A stretch of DNA of 56,389 nucleotides. Source: an uncultured Oscillospiraceae bacterium (GTDB lineage Bacteria > Bacillota > Clostridia > Oscillospirales > Ruminococcaceae). The stretch covers positions 1 through 56,389 of the forward strand of contig CAUDDP010000006.1 of the NCBI GenBank assembly GCA_958448395.1, in the 5' to 3' direction. Numbering within the stretch: position 1 is the first letter of the stretch; each line of letters starts with the position of its first letter. The position numbers were made by a program, and so were the translations under genes. The notes beneath the pieces are model-generated. The model did not search any database. It was not told the origin of the DNA and saw only the letters and a list, made by a program, of their open reading frames with translations. Shown here one piece after another: positions 7,147 to 15,903 of this stretch.

Positions 7147-8599
7147 ACATCCGATTAAAATCTTTCGCTATACGGCAAAAAACCTCTGGCTTTTGATTTT
7201 TCCATTACTGCGTTCCGCACACTTCTTTCCATTCTCTGCAAAAGAAGTGGCTGCATGGCTGCATGGTGCATGGTTTGACCTGTTGATTTGTCTGCTGATT
7301 CTCACCTACGGTGCAATCCGCTGGTTTTACTGTGGCTTTACCTATAATACAGAAGTCATCCGCAGACAAAGCGGCGTTCTCTTAAAGCGAGAGACAGAAA
7401 TCCCCTGTCGCAGCATCACTTCTGTAACAGAGGAACATGCCTTTTATCTGCGGCCATTCGGTGCCGTACGACTTTGGATTCACACGGGTGCCGAGGACAT
7501 TGCTGGTGCAGATATGCAGCTGCTCTTGTATCGTGCAGACCTGACAGCAATCCGTCAAGTTATCCCCCTAATGCGTTCCACTCCAGAGGTAAAACAACAC
7601 CGACCACATATTGCTCGTCTGCTGCTTTTCTCATTTCTCTTCTCCAGCAGCTTATCCGGGGCAATCTATATTGCTGCTATCTTCTTTCAGGGCGGCAGAA
7701 TTACACGTGACTTGCTGGAGGAACTGCAAGCAGAAGAGCTGTTGATGACACTAACCGATCAAGCAGCTGCCTACTTCAAGGGCATCCCCAGATTGGCCAT
7801 CACAGTTTCCATTTTGATTCTGGCAGCATGGATGATTTCCTTTATTGGCAACTTGCTGCGATACAGCCGGTTTCGTTTTTTTGCTGACCAAAAAACATTT
7901 TCCATACATCGTGGACTAATTTCTCCCTATCGTTATCGGTTGCGGCGTGGAGCAGTGAACTACATTGATATTCGTCAAAACCTTATGATGAAACTTCTGC
8001 GTCTAATGTCTGTGCATATTAGCTGCCCCGGCTATGGCAATCAAAAAAACGAATTACCTGTCTTAATGCCACTCCTGCAAAAATCTCATGCAGCACATTT
8101 TCTACAGCCACTTTTGAAACATCATCCGAACATCATCAGAAAAAAGAAACCAAAACAAACGTTCAGCCTGTTTCGCATCTGGCTATTTATCTGGCAGCCG
8201 CTTTTACTAACAGGAATGGTTCTCGCTGTAATGATATTGACAAAGCATTTCTTTCCGTTGATTTATGTGCGTTTCTCCTTTTTTGGTTGGATGCTGTTCC
8301 TGCCATGTGGCTGGTTTCTGCTGATCCGTTGTGTCTCAGCCATTCGCACCCGCATGTGGATCGAAAGTGACAGGCTATACCTACACTATAGCAGTGGATT
8401 TATTTTTCACACCATCATTGCACCCATTTCCAATTTGGTGTGTGTACAGGTCACCCGCACCAGAACCGGCAAACGATGTGGTCTTTGCAATGTTTTCTTC
8501 TACTTACAGGGAAAACATGTGCACCGACATAAGCTCACAGGCGTATCTGAACACGCTTGGCAGCAGATTCAGGCAGAGTTGGAAAAAACACAGAAATAA
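7136..8599 (+). CDS. Multi-PH-domain membrane protein (YdbT-like)
   Basis: A 487-residue partner of the preceding gene. Pairs of membrane helices alternate with bPH_2 domains: helices near residues 20-75, a PH domain near 80-150 (YNTEVIRRQSGVLLKRETEI), helices near 165-250, a second PH domain (QKTFSIHRGLISPYRYRLRRG), helices near 360-420 and a third (SDRLYLHYSSGFIFHT). This layout is typical of YdbT. It starts at ATG 7136 after CAGGAGG, overlapping the previous gene. A strong terminator follows. Confidence 0.82.
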   Translation: MLHEHPIKIFRYTAKNLWLLIFPLLRSAHFFPFSAKEVAAWLHGAWFDLLICLLILTYGAIRWFYCGFTYNTEVIRRQSGVLLKRETEIPCRSITSVTEEHAFYLRPFGAVRLWIHTGAEDIAGADMQLLLYRADLTAIRQVIPLMRSTPEVKQHRPHIARLLLFSFLFSSSLSGAIYIAAIFFQGGRITRDLLEELQAEELLMTLTDQAAAYFKGIPRLAITVSILILAAWMISFIGNLLRYSRFRFFADQKTFSIHRGLISPYRYRLRRGAVNYIDIRQNLMMKLLRLMSVHISCPGYGNQKNELPVLMPLLQKSHAAHFLQPLLKHHPNIIRKKKPKQTFSLFRIWLFIWQPLLLTGMVLAVMILTKHFFPLIYVRFSFFGWMLFLPCGWFLLIRCVSAIRTRMWIESDRLYLHYSSGFIFHTIIAPISNLVCVQVTRTRTGKRCGLCNVFFYLQGKHVHRHKLTGVSEHAWQQIQAELEKTQK

Positions 8600-8608
8600 C
8601 ATCAAGAA

Positions 8609-8651
8609 ACGGGCTACTGTACAAATTTCGTACAGCAGCCCGTGCTTTTTT
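8609..8651 (+). terminator. Terminator of the PH-domain pair
   Basis: ACGGGCT-A-CTGTAC and GTACAG-C-AGCCCGT arms around AAATTTC, then GCTTTTTT. It lies between convergent genes and may also slow ftsH transcripts from the other side. Confidence 0.92.
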
Positions 8652-8663
8652 ATAATACTATTT

Positions 8664-10580
8664 TTATGCCTGTTCCGGTGGCTGATTTGTTTCTGACGCA
8701 GGGGGCTGTTCTACTGGCTGCTCCTCTGCAAATGCAGAAGCATCCATGTTACCCTGCATCAGCTTTTCAAAATCATCCCGTTCAATTTTTTCATGCAGAA
8801 CCAAATACTTTGAAAGCAGGTGTAGTTGATCCATATGTGCCTGCAACAGCAACGTTGCCTGCTGATATGCAGTCTCAATGATTCGCCGTACCTCATCATC
8901 AATCTCTCCAGCAACCCGATCCGAATAATCTCTGGACGAACCAAGATCTTTTCCGAGGAAGACTTCATTCTGATCATTACCGTAAACCACAGGTCCCATC
9001 TTTTCACTGAAGCCATACCGTGTTACCATCTTTCTGGCAGTTGCAGTTGCCCGCTCCAAATCATTGGAAGCACCGGTTGAAATATCATCCAGTACCAGTT
9101 GTTCTGCAACCCGTCCGCCCAACAGCGTGACAATATTCTCTTCCATTTCTCGCTTGCTGACAAAGGATTTATCCTGTTCCGGCAGGGACATGGTGTAACC
9201 GCCTGCCATTCCTCTCGGAATAATAGAAACCTGATGCACCTTATCCTGATGATCACAATAATAGGTGCACACTGCGTGACCAGCTTCATGATAAGCCGTC
9301 AACCGCTTTTCCTTTTCAGAAACCTTGTGCGACTTCTTCTCTGGTCCAGCAATCACCTTAATGGTTGCCTCCTGAATCTCCTGCATGGTAATCGCTTTTT
9401 TATTCTGCCGTGCAGCCAATAGGGAAGCTTCATTGACTAGGTTTTCCAAATCCGCACCAGTAAAGCCGACTGTCGATTTTGCAATGGTTGCCAAATCCAC
9501 ATCCGGTGCCAGCGGACGTTTCTTGGTATGCACCCGTAAAATGGCTTCTCTTCCCTTTACATCCGGATAGCCAACCACAATTTGCCGGTCAAACCGTCCC
9601 GGACGCAGCAATGCGGGATCCAAAATATCTCTTCGGTTCGTTGCCGCAATCACAATGACATTATCTTTTCCTGTAAAGCCATCCATTTCCACCAGAAGTT
9701 GGTTCAGGGTCTGTTCCCGTTCATCGTGACCACCGCCTAGACCAGCCCCTCTGTGCCGTCCAACTGCATCAATTTCATCAATAAAAATGATAGATGGTGC
9801 ATTTTTCTTTGCCTGTTCAAACAAATCCCGCACACGAGATGCACCCACACCGACAAACATCTCTACAAAGTCAGAACCAGAAATGGAGAAGAACGGGCAG
9901 CCTGCCTCACCTGCAACGGCTCTTGCTAACAACGTTTTACCGGTTCCGGGAGGTCCCAACAACAAAACGCCCTTGGGAATTCTTGCTCCAATTTCCATGT
10001 ATTTCTTTGGATTCTTCAGGAAGTCTACGATCTCCTCCAACTCATGTTTTTCTTCATCTGCACCAGCGACATCTGCAAAGGTTGCTTTCCGCGTATTCGC
10101 CTGATTTTTGATATTTGCCTTGCCGAAAGAGGTGTATTTTCCACCGCCATTTGCCTGCCGCATCATAAAAACGAACAGCAAAATGCCCATAACTAGCAGC
10201 AAAATCGTCGGCAGCAATGTCCAAATCCAAGACGAATCCTTCACCTTGTAATAGTCCATCTGTAAAGGTGCATTTGCATGCTTTTCATTATAATCCTTCC
10301 GATAGTCCTTTACATCCTCCAAAAATCTCTGCACAGATGGTACCTCATAAGTGATAATGCGATCATCCTGCAAGGTCATTTTCAGCTCTCCTGAGCCCAA
10401 ATCCAATGTATATTTTTTTACATCATAATCATCGAAGTAGTTCATGATCTCAGAATATTGTGTATCATTTTCTCTTCCACCGATATTTTGTGTAATAAAA
10501 AATACCCCCAGCAGCAGCAACACAACAACCAACAAATATGCTCCAATTCCCTTACTTCTTTTTGGCGTCAAATTGTTCAC
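8664..10580 (-). CDS. ftsH: ATP-dependent zinc metalloprotease FtsH
   Basis: A 638-residue membrane-bound AAA+ protease that extracts and degrades misfolded membrane and regulatory proteins. Helix 1 is at residues 12-30, an extracytosolic domain follows, and helix 2 is at 118-140. Walker A GPPGTGKT is at 209-216, Walker B SIIFIDEIDAV near 263-273, the second region of homology near 300-330, and the zinc site HEAGH at 431-435. The tail is rich in P, E and Q. The start is GTG at 10580, with only a weak ribosome site nearby. It follows tilS by 85 bases, the same order as in Bacillus. Confidence 0.96.
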   Translation of the reverse strand: MNNLTPKRSKGIGAYLLVVVLLLLGVFFITQNIGGRENDTQYSEIMNYFDDYDVKKYTLDLGSGELKMTLQDDRIITYEVPSVQRFLEDVKDYRKDYNEKHANAPLQMDYYKVKDSSWIWTLLPTILLLVMGILLFVFMMRQANGGGKYTSFGKANIKNQANTRKATFADVAGADEEKHELEEIVDFLKNPKKYMEIGARIPKGVLLLGPPGTGKTLLARAVAGEAGCPFFSISGSDFVEMFVGVGASRVRDLFEQAKKNAPSIIFIDEIDAVGRHRGAGLGGGHDEREQTLNQLLVEMDGFTGKDNVIVIAATNRRDILDPALLRPGRFDRQIVVGYPDVKGREAILRVHTKKRPLAPDVDLATIAKSTVGFTGADLENLVNEASLLAARQNKKAITMQEIQEATIKVIAGPEKKSHKVSEKEKRLTAYHEAGHAVCTYYCDHQDKVHQVSIIPRGMAGGYTMSLPEQDKSFVSKREMEENIVTLLGGRVAEQLVLDDISTGASNDLERATATARKMVTRYGFSEKMGPVVYGNDQNEVFLGKDLGSSRDYSDRVAGEIDDEVRRIIETAYQQATLLLQAHMDQLHLLSKYLVLHEKIERDDFEKLMQGNMDASAFAEEQPVEQPPASETNQPPEQA

Positions 10581-10665
10581 TCCATTCTTTCAGGCAGACA
10601 TTCCTGCCATTCTTTTTGATATTATGCGGAAAGGCATTATGGATGTAATTTTTTCTACAACTGCA

Positions 10666-12024
10666 TCAAACTTGCCGTATCGCAATCTGTAACAGTCGTT
10701 TGGTTTTTGCATCCGGCTGCACACGGGCTGCCACACCCAAAAACTCCGCAAAAATGGTACCCTCCTCATCGGCGAGGAAGTGTAAGGTCTGTCTTCTCTG
10801 CGGCGGCACTTGCTTTGAAATCTGCTTTTTTACAGAAGAAACCGTTTTATGTCCAGCAAACTGTACATGGTCGCCATACTGCCTGCCCCGCAAGAAAATA
10901 ACACCTTTTATTTTATCATAATCCAAAAGCATTTTTGATAACTTTTTATGAACAATTAGAGGATTTCGATTTTTTTCCAGTTCGATGAGAGTCGCCTCGA
11001 CAAAAAAACCGGAAAACAACTGATTTTGCCCCCATTGCAGCACCTGTGGCACTGGCTCCAAAGATGGTTGCGTGTGCTCTATGATAGAAATACAACCGTT
11101 TTGACAATGTGCATAATACCGATCTGTCAAATTATAATTCCCGCCCGTAGAAAGCATCCTTTGCAATCGGTGCAGCCTTGCTGCATCATAGGGAATTCCA
11201 AACTGCTCCAGCAACTGCATCATACACCGCAGCTGCATAGCAGGATGTTCTGTCAGCAAACCAGAAAGCGTATGATTTGCTGTTTGGTGCAGTTGCAATA
11301 CCACTTCCGTTTGCCTTACCATATAATCCTGTTCTATCTGCAACGCTTGCATCATACCAATAGCAGTTTGTTCCAATGCTGGATTCAACTGCTGCATCTT
11401 TGGAATCAAATCATGCCGAATCCGATTTCGGGTATAGGCATCTGTTTCATTGGTACTGTCTGTCACATAATCCTGCTCCAATGTCTGCAAAAATGCTTCT
11501 ACCTCCGTTCTGGTAACAGTCAGCAATGGTCGAATATACCGACCTCGTACCGGCGGAATGCCTGCCAATCCACGCAATCCGCTCCCCCGTATCACACGGT
11601 GCAGCATCGTTTCCAGATTGTCAGATGCCGTATGTGCAGTGGCAACATGCGTTGCCGCAACGGATGCAAAAGCAGCATAACGGCAATCTCGTGCAGCTGT
11701 TTCTATTGAGCAGTGCTGCTGTTCCGCATATGCCAACACATCACAGCGTACCACTTGCAATGGCACTTGCAAACGTTCACAAAGTGCTGTACAAAATGCA
11801 GCATCTCGTTCGCTCTCTACTCCTCGCAGCTGATGATTGACATGGATGGCAGTTATTTGCAGCTGCAACGGTTCTGCCAATTCCAGAAGACAACGCAACA
11901 AACAAACACTATCCGCACCGCCAGACAACGCACAACAAACCGTATCTCCATCCTGCACCATGTGATGCTGCTGCAAAAATAATTGTACCTTTTCTGGCAG
12001 TGTCTGCTCTTTTTTATGCCTCAT
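10666..12024 (-). CDS. tilS: tRNA(Ile)-lysidine synthase
   Basis: A 452-residue ATP-pyrophosphatase that converts C34 of the CAU-anticodon isoleucine tRNA to lysidine, so that it reads AUA. The PP-loop motif ALSGGADS is at about residues 32-39, followed by HVNHQLRG and the TilS substrate-binding and C-terminal domains (C-terminal part near 360-450 with VIFLRGRQYGD). ATG 12024 overlaps the dnaB stop by 11 bases, so the two are translationally coupled; a longer in-frame start inside dnaB is less likely. ftsH follows. Confidence 0.93.
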   Translation of the reverse strand: MRHKKEQTLPEKVQLFLQQHHMVQDGDTVCCALSGGADSVCLLRCLLELAEPLQLQITAIHVNHQLRGVESERDAAFCTALCERLQVPLQVVRCDVLAYAEQQHCSIETAARDCRYAAFASVAATHVATAHTASDNLETMLHRVIRGSGLRGLAGIPPVRGRYIRPLLTVTRTEVEAFLQTLEQDYVTDSTNETDAYTRNRIRHDLIPKMQQLNPALEQTAIGMMQALQIEQDYMVRQTEVVLQLHQTANHTLSGLLTEHPAMQLRCMMQLLEQFGIPYDAARLHRLQRMLSTGGNYNLTDRYYAHCQNGCISIIEHTQPSLEPVPQVLQWGQNQLFSGFFVEATLIELEKNRNPLIVHKKLSKMLLDYDKIKGVIFLRGRQYGDHVQFAGHKTVSSVKKQISKQVPPQRRQTLHFLADEEGTIFAEFLGVAARVQPDAKTKRLLQIAIRQV

Positions 12025-13360
12025 GCTGCATCTCCATATTGGAAAACCGTGTAAACTGCCCATCCCATATCATTTGTACCGTACCGGTTTCACCATGCCG
12101 GTTCTTTGCAATGATACACTCTGAAATGTTCGGTGTTGGACTTTCCTTGTTATAATAAGCATCTCGATATAAAAATAGTACAATATCCGCATCTTGCTCA
12201 ATAGAACCAGATTCTCTCAAGTCAGACAGCATCGGTCGTTTATCATTTCGGCTTTCTGGGCCACGGGAAAGCTGTGATAACAGAATGACAGGGATATCCA
12301 ACTCCTTTGCCATAATTTTTAGCTGACGGGTAATTTCTGAAATCACCAATACCCGATTATCTGTCCGCAAGGTAGAAGTCATCAGCTGTAAATAATCAAT
12401 TACGACTAAACCCACATTTTTCATTCGCCGCAGCTTTGCTTTAATTTGCTGTGCAGTGATACCAGCCGTATCATCAATATACATGGGCAGTCCACTCAGC
12501 ACACCTGCACTGGTAGCAAGCCGCACCCAATCGTCATTGGTTAAAAAGCCGCTTCGCAGCTTATTGGAGTCCACCAATGCTTCTGTGGAAAGCAGACGGG
12601 TGGCAAGCTGTTCTTTGGACATTTCCAACGAAAAGACTGCTACTTCCCGATCGCCACGCCGTGCCACATTGGCAGCAATATTCATGGCAAAGGACGTCTT
12701 CCCCATACCCGGACGAGCTGCAATCAGAATTAAATCTGATTTATTCAAGCCAGATGTAATCGTATCCAGATACTTAAAGCCTGTTCTGGCACCAATATAC
12801 TTTTCCTTGTCTGGACCAGCAATCTTTCCAATATGATCATATGCCTCACAGATCGCATCACCCAGTTTTACCAGCCCCTGTGTATCTTTCCCCTTCCGAA
12901 TGTCAAAAATACGCTGCTCCGCAGCATCCATCAACATTTGTGCGTTCTGCTCTCCCGTCTGGATGTCCTGCAAAATCGACCGTGCCACAAATGCCAAACT
13001 GCGAATATAATATTTCTCTGCAACAATATTGCAATAGCTTTCAATATTTGCAACAGATGGAACAAGATTGACCAGTGCTCCCAGATAAGCACGTCCTTCT
13101 GCTGCGGTATCGAAAATATGTTCTGCCATTGCGGCGTTCAAAACAGTAATAATATCTGCTTTTTCCCCAGAGGTGAACATTTGCAGCATAATCTGAAACA
13201 AAGACCGATGCTGTTCATTGAAAAAGCTGTCTGGTTTCACCTTCTCCAAAACAATGGATAATACGGAGGCATCAATCAAAATTGCTCCAAGGATGGTCTG
13301 TTCTGCCTCTAAGCTATAGGGCAGCTCCGTTTGCTCTATATTTTCCAATTCTTGTGCCAT
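12014..13360 (-). CDS. dnaB: Replicative DNA helicase DnaB
   Basis: A 448-residue hexameric 5'-3' helicase of the replication fork. The N-terminal helical domain starts LPYSLEAEQTILGAIL. The RecA-type motor has Walker A AARPGMGKTSFA near residue 210, Walker B LVVIDYLQLM, and the C-terminal motif around GSIEQDADIVLFLYRD. ATG 13360 follows GAGGAG by seven bases; 17 codons upstream in frame are not needed. It sits between rplI and tilS, an order shared with many Firmicutes. The DnaD and DnaC-like proteins at 1.4-3.4 kb are likely loaders. Confidence 0.96.
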   Translation of the reverse strand: MAQELENIEQTELPYSLEAEQTILGAILIDASVLSIVLEKVKPDSFFNEQHRSLFQIMLQMFTSGEKADIITVLNAAMAEHIFDTAAEGRAYLGALVNLVPSVANIESYCNIVAEKYYIRSLAFVARSILQDIQTGEQNAQMLMDAAEQRIFDIRKGKDTQGLVKLGDAICEAYDHIGKIAGPDKEKYIGARTGFKYLDTITSGLNKSDLILIAARPGMGKTSFAMNIAANVARRGDREVAVFSLEMSKEQLATRLLSTEALVDSNKLRSGFLTNDDWVRLATSAGVLSGLPMYIDDTAGITAQQIKAKLRRMKNVGLVVIDYLQLMTSTLRTDNRVLVISEITRQLKIMAKELDIPVILLSQLSRGPESRNDKRPMLSDLRESGSIEQDADIVLFLYRDAYYNKESPTPNISECIIAKNRHGETGTVQMIWDGQFTRFSNMEMQHEA

Positions 13361-13434
13361 TGAAAACTCCTCATAAACAAGATACGGGCGAACTGCGTCC
13401 GCCCATGTCATTTTGCATCTTCTTATAGTACTGT

Positions 13435-13881
13435 TTATGCTTCGCCGACTTCTACTGTCACTTTGGCAAGAATGCCAGCGTACAGGCGAATTTCTGCCTC
13501 ATACGTACCAAAATTTTTAATATCCGTCTTGAGTGAAATCCGCTTCTTATCCACCTTGCAGCCATACTGCTGTGCAATTAAATCTGCAATATTACCGGCA
13601 GTAATGGCACCGAACAATCTTCCGCCTGTTCCTGCCTTTGCGACCGCCTTCACGGTTTTGCCATTCAAAATATCTGCGATTTCCCTTGCCTGCTGCTTTT
13701 CCACATCAATCTTGTGAGCAGCAGAAGACTGCTTCCCTGCCAGTTCCGAAAGTGCTTTCGGCGTTGCTTCCACTGCAAGCCCCTTCTTTAACAGCATGTT
13801 ACGTGCATAGCCATCTGCGACATTTTTAACTTCTCCCTTTTTTCCGGAACCTTTTACGTCCTGCAAAAAAATTACTTTCAT
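13435..13881 (-). CDS. rplI: 50S ribosomal protein bL9
   Basis: A 148-residue protein of the usual bL9 length and shape. The N-terminal rRNA-binding domain begins MKVIFLQDVKGSGKKGEVKN and contains YARNMLLKKGLA. A long connecting helix follows, then the C-terminal domain (KRISLKTDIKNFGTYEAEIRL). It binds 23S rRNA near the L1 stalk base. It lies between gdpP and dnaB with short gaps, as in the Bacillus yybT-rplI-dnaC operon. Confidence 0.97.
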   Translation of the reverse strand: MKVIFLQDVKGSGKKGEVKNVADGYARNMLLKKGLAVEATPKALSELAGKQSSAAHKIDVEKQQAREIADILNGKTVKAVAKAGTGGRLFGAITAGNIADLIAQQYGCKVDKKRISLKTDIKNFGTYEAEIRLYAGILAKVTVEVGEA

Positions 13882-13902
13882 GAATGTTCTCCTGCCTTTC
13901 TC

Positions 13903-15846
13903 TTACTTTTTCTCTTCATAGGCTTCCAATACCTGCAAAAGCCGTTCCTTTGCTTCCTGTAATGTAACGCCAGCAAGCTGTGTGGCTGCCATCGTCTGAT
14001 GTCCGCCGCCACCCAACTCTTCCATAACCAACTGCACATTCATTGCTCCCAGGGAACGGGCAGAAATGCTGAAACCATTTTGATCTGGAAATAATACAAA
14101 TGATGCTTCCACGCCTTGGATACTCAGAAGTTCATCAGCCGCCTGTGCCGCAATGACACGTGTATCGGCATCCTGCATTTTCACAGCAGAAATTGCACTC
14201 TTATGATAAATTTCCGCATGTGCTACGATTTGTGAACGGATTTGATACATAGAAATCGTGCTGGAAAACAAAGACTTCACCTGTATGGTATCTGCTCCGA
14301 TTTTCCGCAAATATGCGGCTGCTTCAAATGTCCGCACACCGGTTCGCATGACAAAGTTTTTGGTATCCAATGTAATGCCAGCAAGAAGGGCATCGGCATT
14401 CGCTGCTGGTATTTCCCGATCCAAACGGAAATACTGAATGATCTCTGTCACCATTTCCGATGCAGAAGAGGCGTACGGCTCATGGTGAAACAGAACTGCA
14501 TTTTCAATAAAGTTGACATTCTTTCGATGATGATCAATCACCGCCACATAACGGCAGGCTTTGTACAGCTCTACGCTCTCCAAAATATCTTTATTATGCG
14601 TATCCACGACAATCAAAAGACTGTTGCTGCTGACCCGCTCCATTGCTTCTTCCGGTTCAATAAACTCCGGCGGTCGCTCAGCATCTTTCATCCGCCGAAT
14701 CAACTGACCAGCAAGACAATTTTTCTGATTGACTACAATCGAAACTGTTTTTTTCATCATATCAATGGCACCAGCTAAGCCGCAGGCAGAACCAATTGCA
14801 TCCAGATCCCCGAATCGGTGTCCCATCAGGAATACCTGATCTGCATTTTCAATCAGTTCCTGCAAAGCAGTGGCAACCGAACGAATTTTTGTCTTTGACT
14901 TTTTCTCCACACCCTTGGATGTCCCGCCAAAGAAACAAAATCCATTTTCTGTTTTCACTGCCGCCTGATCACCGCCTCGACCTAGTGCCATATCCAATGA
15001 CTGGTGAGCAAATTTTTCACTCTCTTCCAACGACTCTGCACCAAAACCGACACCAATGGAAAATGTAATATGAATCCGACCGTTGACCAAAATTTTTCTG
15101 GCTTCATCCAATACCTTGAACTTTTCCTGCATAATCACACGCAGATATCGTGTTTCGATCACCGCATAAAACATATCATTTTCAATCTTGCGAATTACGC
15201 CGTTTGTGCCTGCCATGAACTGTTCCAGCACCTTTTCCACTTCAGCAGAAACCTGTGCTTTTTCGCTCTCTTTGGCATACTGCAAAATATCATCATAACT
15301 GTCAATGACCAAAAGCAGCACGCATGGCTTTGCACTGGCGAAATCCCGTTTCCATTGCAGCAGCTCTGTGACATCTGTAAACTGGAACGCATGCATGGGG
15401 GAGGCATCTTTCTGTACCACACAAGAGATGCTATGCACCTGATAACTGCGGTTTTGAAATTCTACAATCTGATCCTGCGGTTGTGAAGCATAAGTATGCA
15501 GGTGCAGCAATCGCTGCACCAACTGTTTTCCCTTTCCGGGATCCTGCAAAATCTGATTGGCGAACGCCGTATTATACCAAAACACATTGCCATTCTCCTG
15601 CACTAGTACAATCGGTACTGTCAGTTGTTCCAACATCGGTGTCTCTGCACTGCTCATATCAGTCCGTATCCGGTTAATCGGATATCGTCGACGAAATATA
15701 AAAAACAACTGTACAATAAAGAGTGCATTCCATAGCAGTGCTGGCAAAAGCAGCAGTGCAACATTACAATTACCATACAAAAAGGAAATCACAAACAACG
15801 GCACAACAATGCTCAGCAGCATCAACACACCTGTTACCAGCAGCAA
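13903..15846 (-). CDS. gdpP: Cyclic-di-AMP phosphodiesterase GdpP
   Basis: A membrane-anchored protein of at least 647 residues that hydrolyses c-di-AMP. Two helices (about 1-45) are followed by a PAS-like domain (about 70-130), a degenerate GGDEF domain (about 170-300) and a DHH/DHHA1 phosphodiesterase. The DHH part shows MGHRFGDLDAIG, VVDTHN and DHHRKN; DHHA1 has GGGGHQTMAAT near the C-terminus. The start is unclear: the first usual initiator in frame is TTG at 15846, while the helix appears to begin about nine codons earlier (KNKLRRIL) after an in-frame TGA and a GGGGGG ribosome-like site. It follows the ribonuclease J gene by 57 bases. Confidence 0.9.
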   Translation of the reverse strand: MLLVTGVLMLLSIVVPLFVISFLYGNCNVALLLLPALLWNALFIVQLFFIFRRRYPINRIRTDMSSAETPMLEQLTVPIVLVQENGNVFWYNTAFANQILQDPGKGKQLVQRLLHLHTYASQPQDQIVEFQNRSYQVHSISCVVQKDASPMHAFQFTDVTELLQWKRDFASAKPCVLLLVIDSYDDILQYAKESEKAQVSAEVEKVLEQFMAGTNGVIRKIENDMFYAVIETRYLRVIMQEKFKVLDEARKILVNGRIHITFSIGVGFGAESLEESEKFAHQSLDMALGRGGDQAAVKTENGFCFFGGTSKGVEKKSKTKIRSVATALQELIENADQVFLMGHRFGDLDAIGSACGLAGAIDMMKKTVSIVVNQKNCLAGQLIRRMKDAERPPEFIEPEEAMERVSSNSLLIVVDTHNKDILESVELYKACRYVAVIDHHRKNVNFIENAVLFHHEPYASSASEMVTEIIQYFRLDREIPAANADALLAGITLDTKNFVMRTGVRTFEAAAYLRKIGADTIQVKSLFSSTISMYQIRSQIVAHAEIYHKSAISAVKMQDADTRVIAAQAADELLSIQGVEASFVLFPDQNGFSISARSLGAMNVQLVMEELGGGGHQTMAATQLAGVTLQEAKERLLQVLEAYEEKK

Positions 15847-15903
15847 AATTCGTCTCAGTTTGTTTTTGATCGTTCACACCCCCCGTTACACGGCAGCGTT
15901 CTC

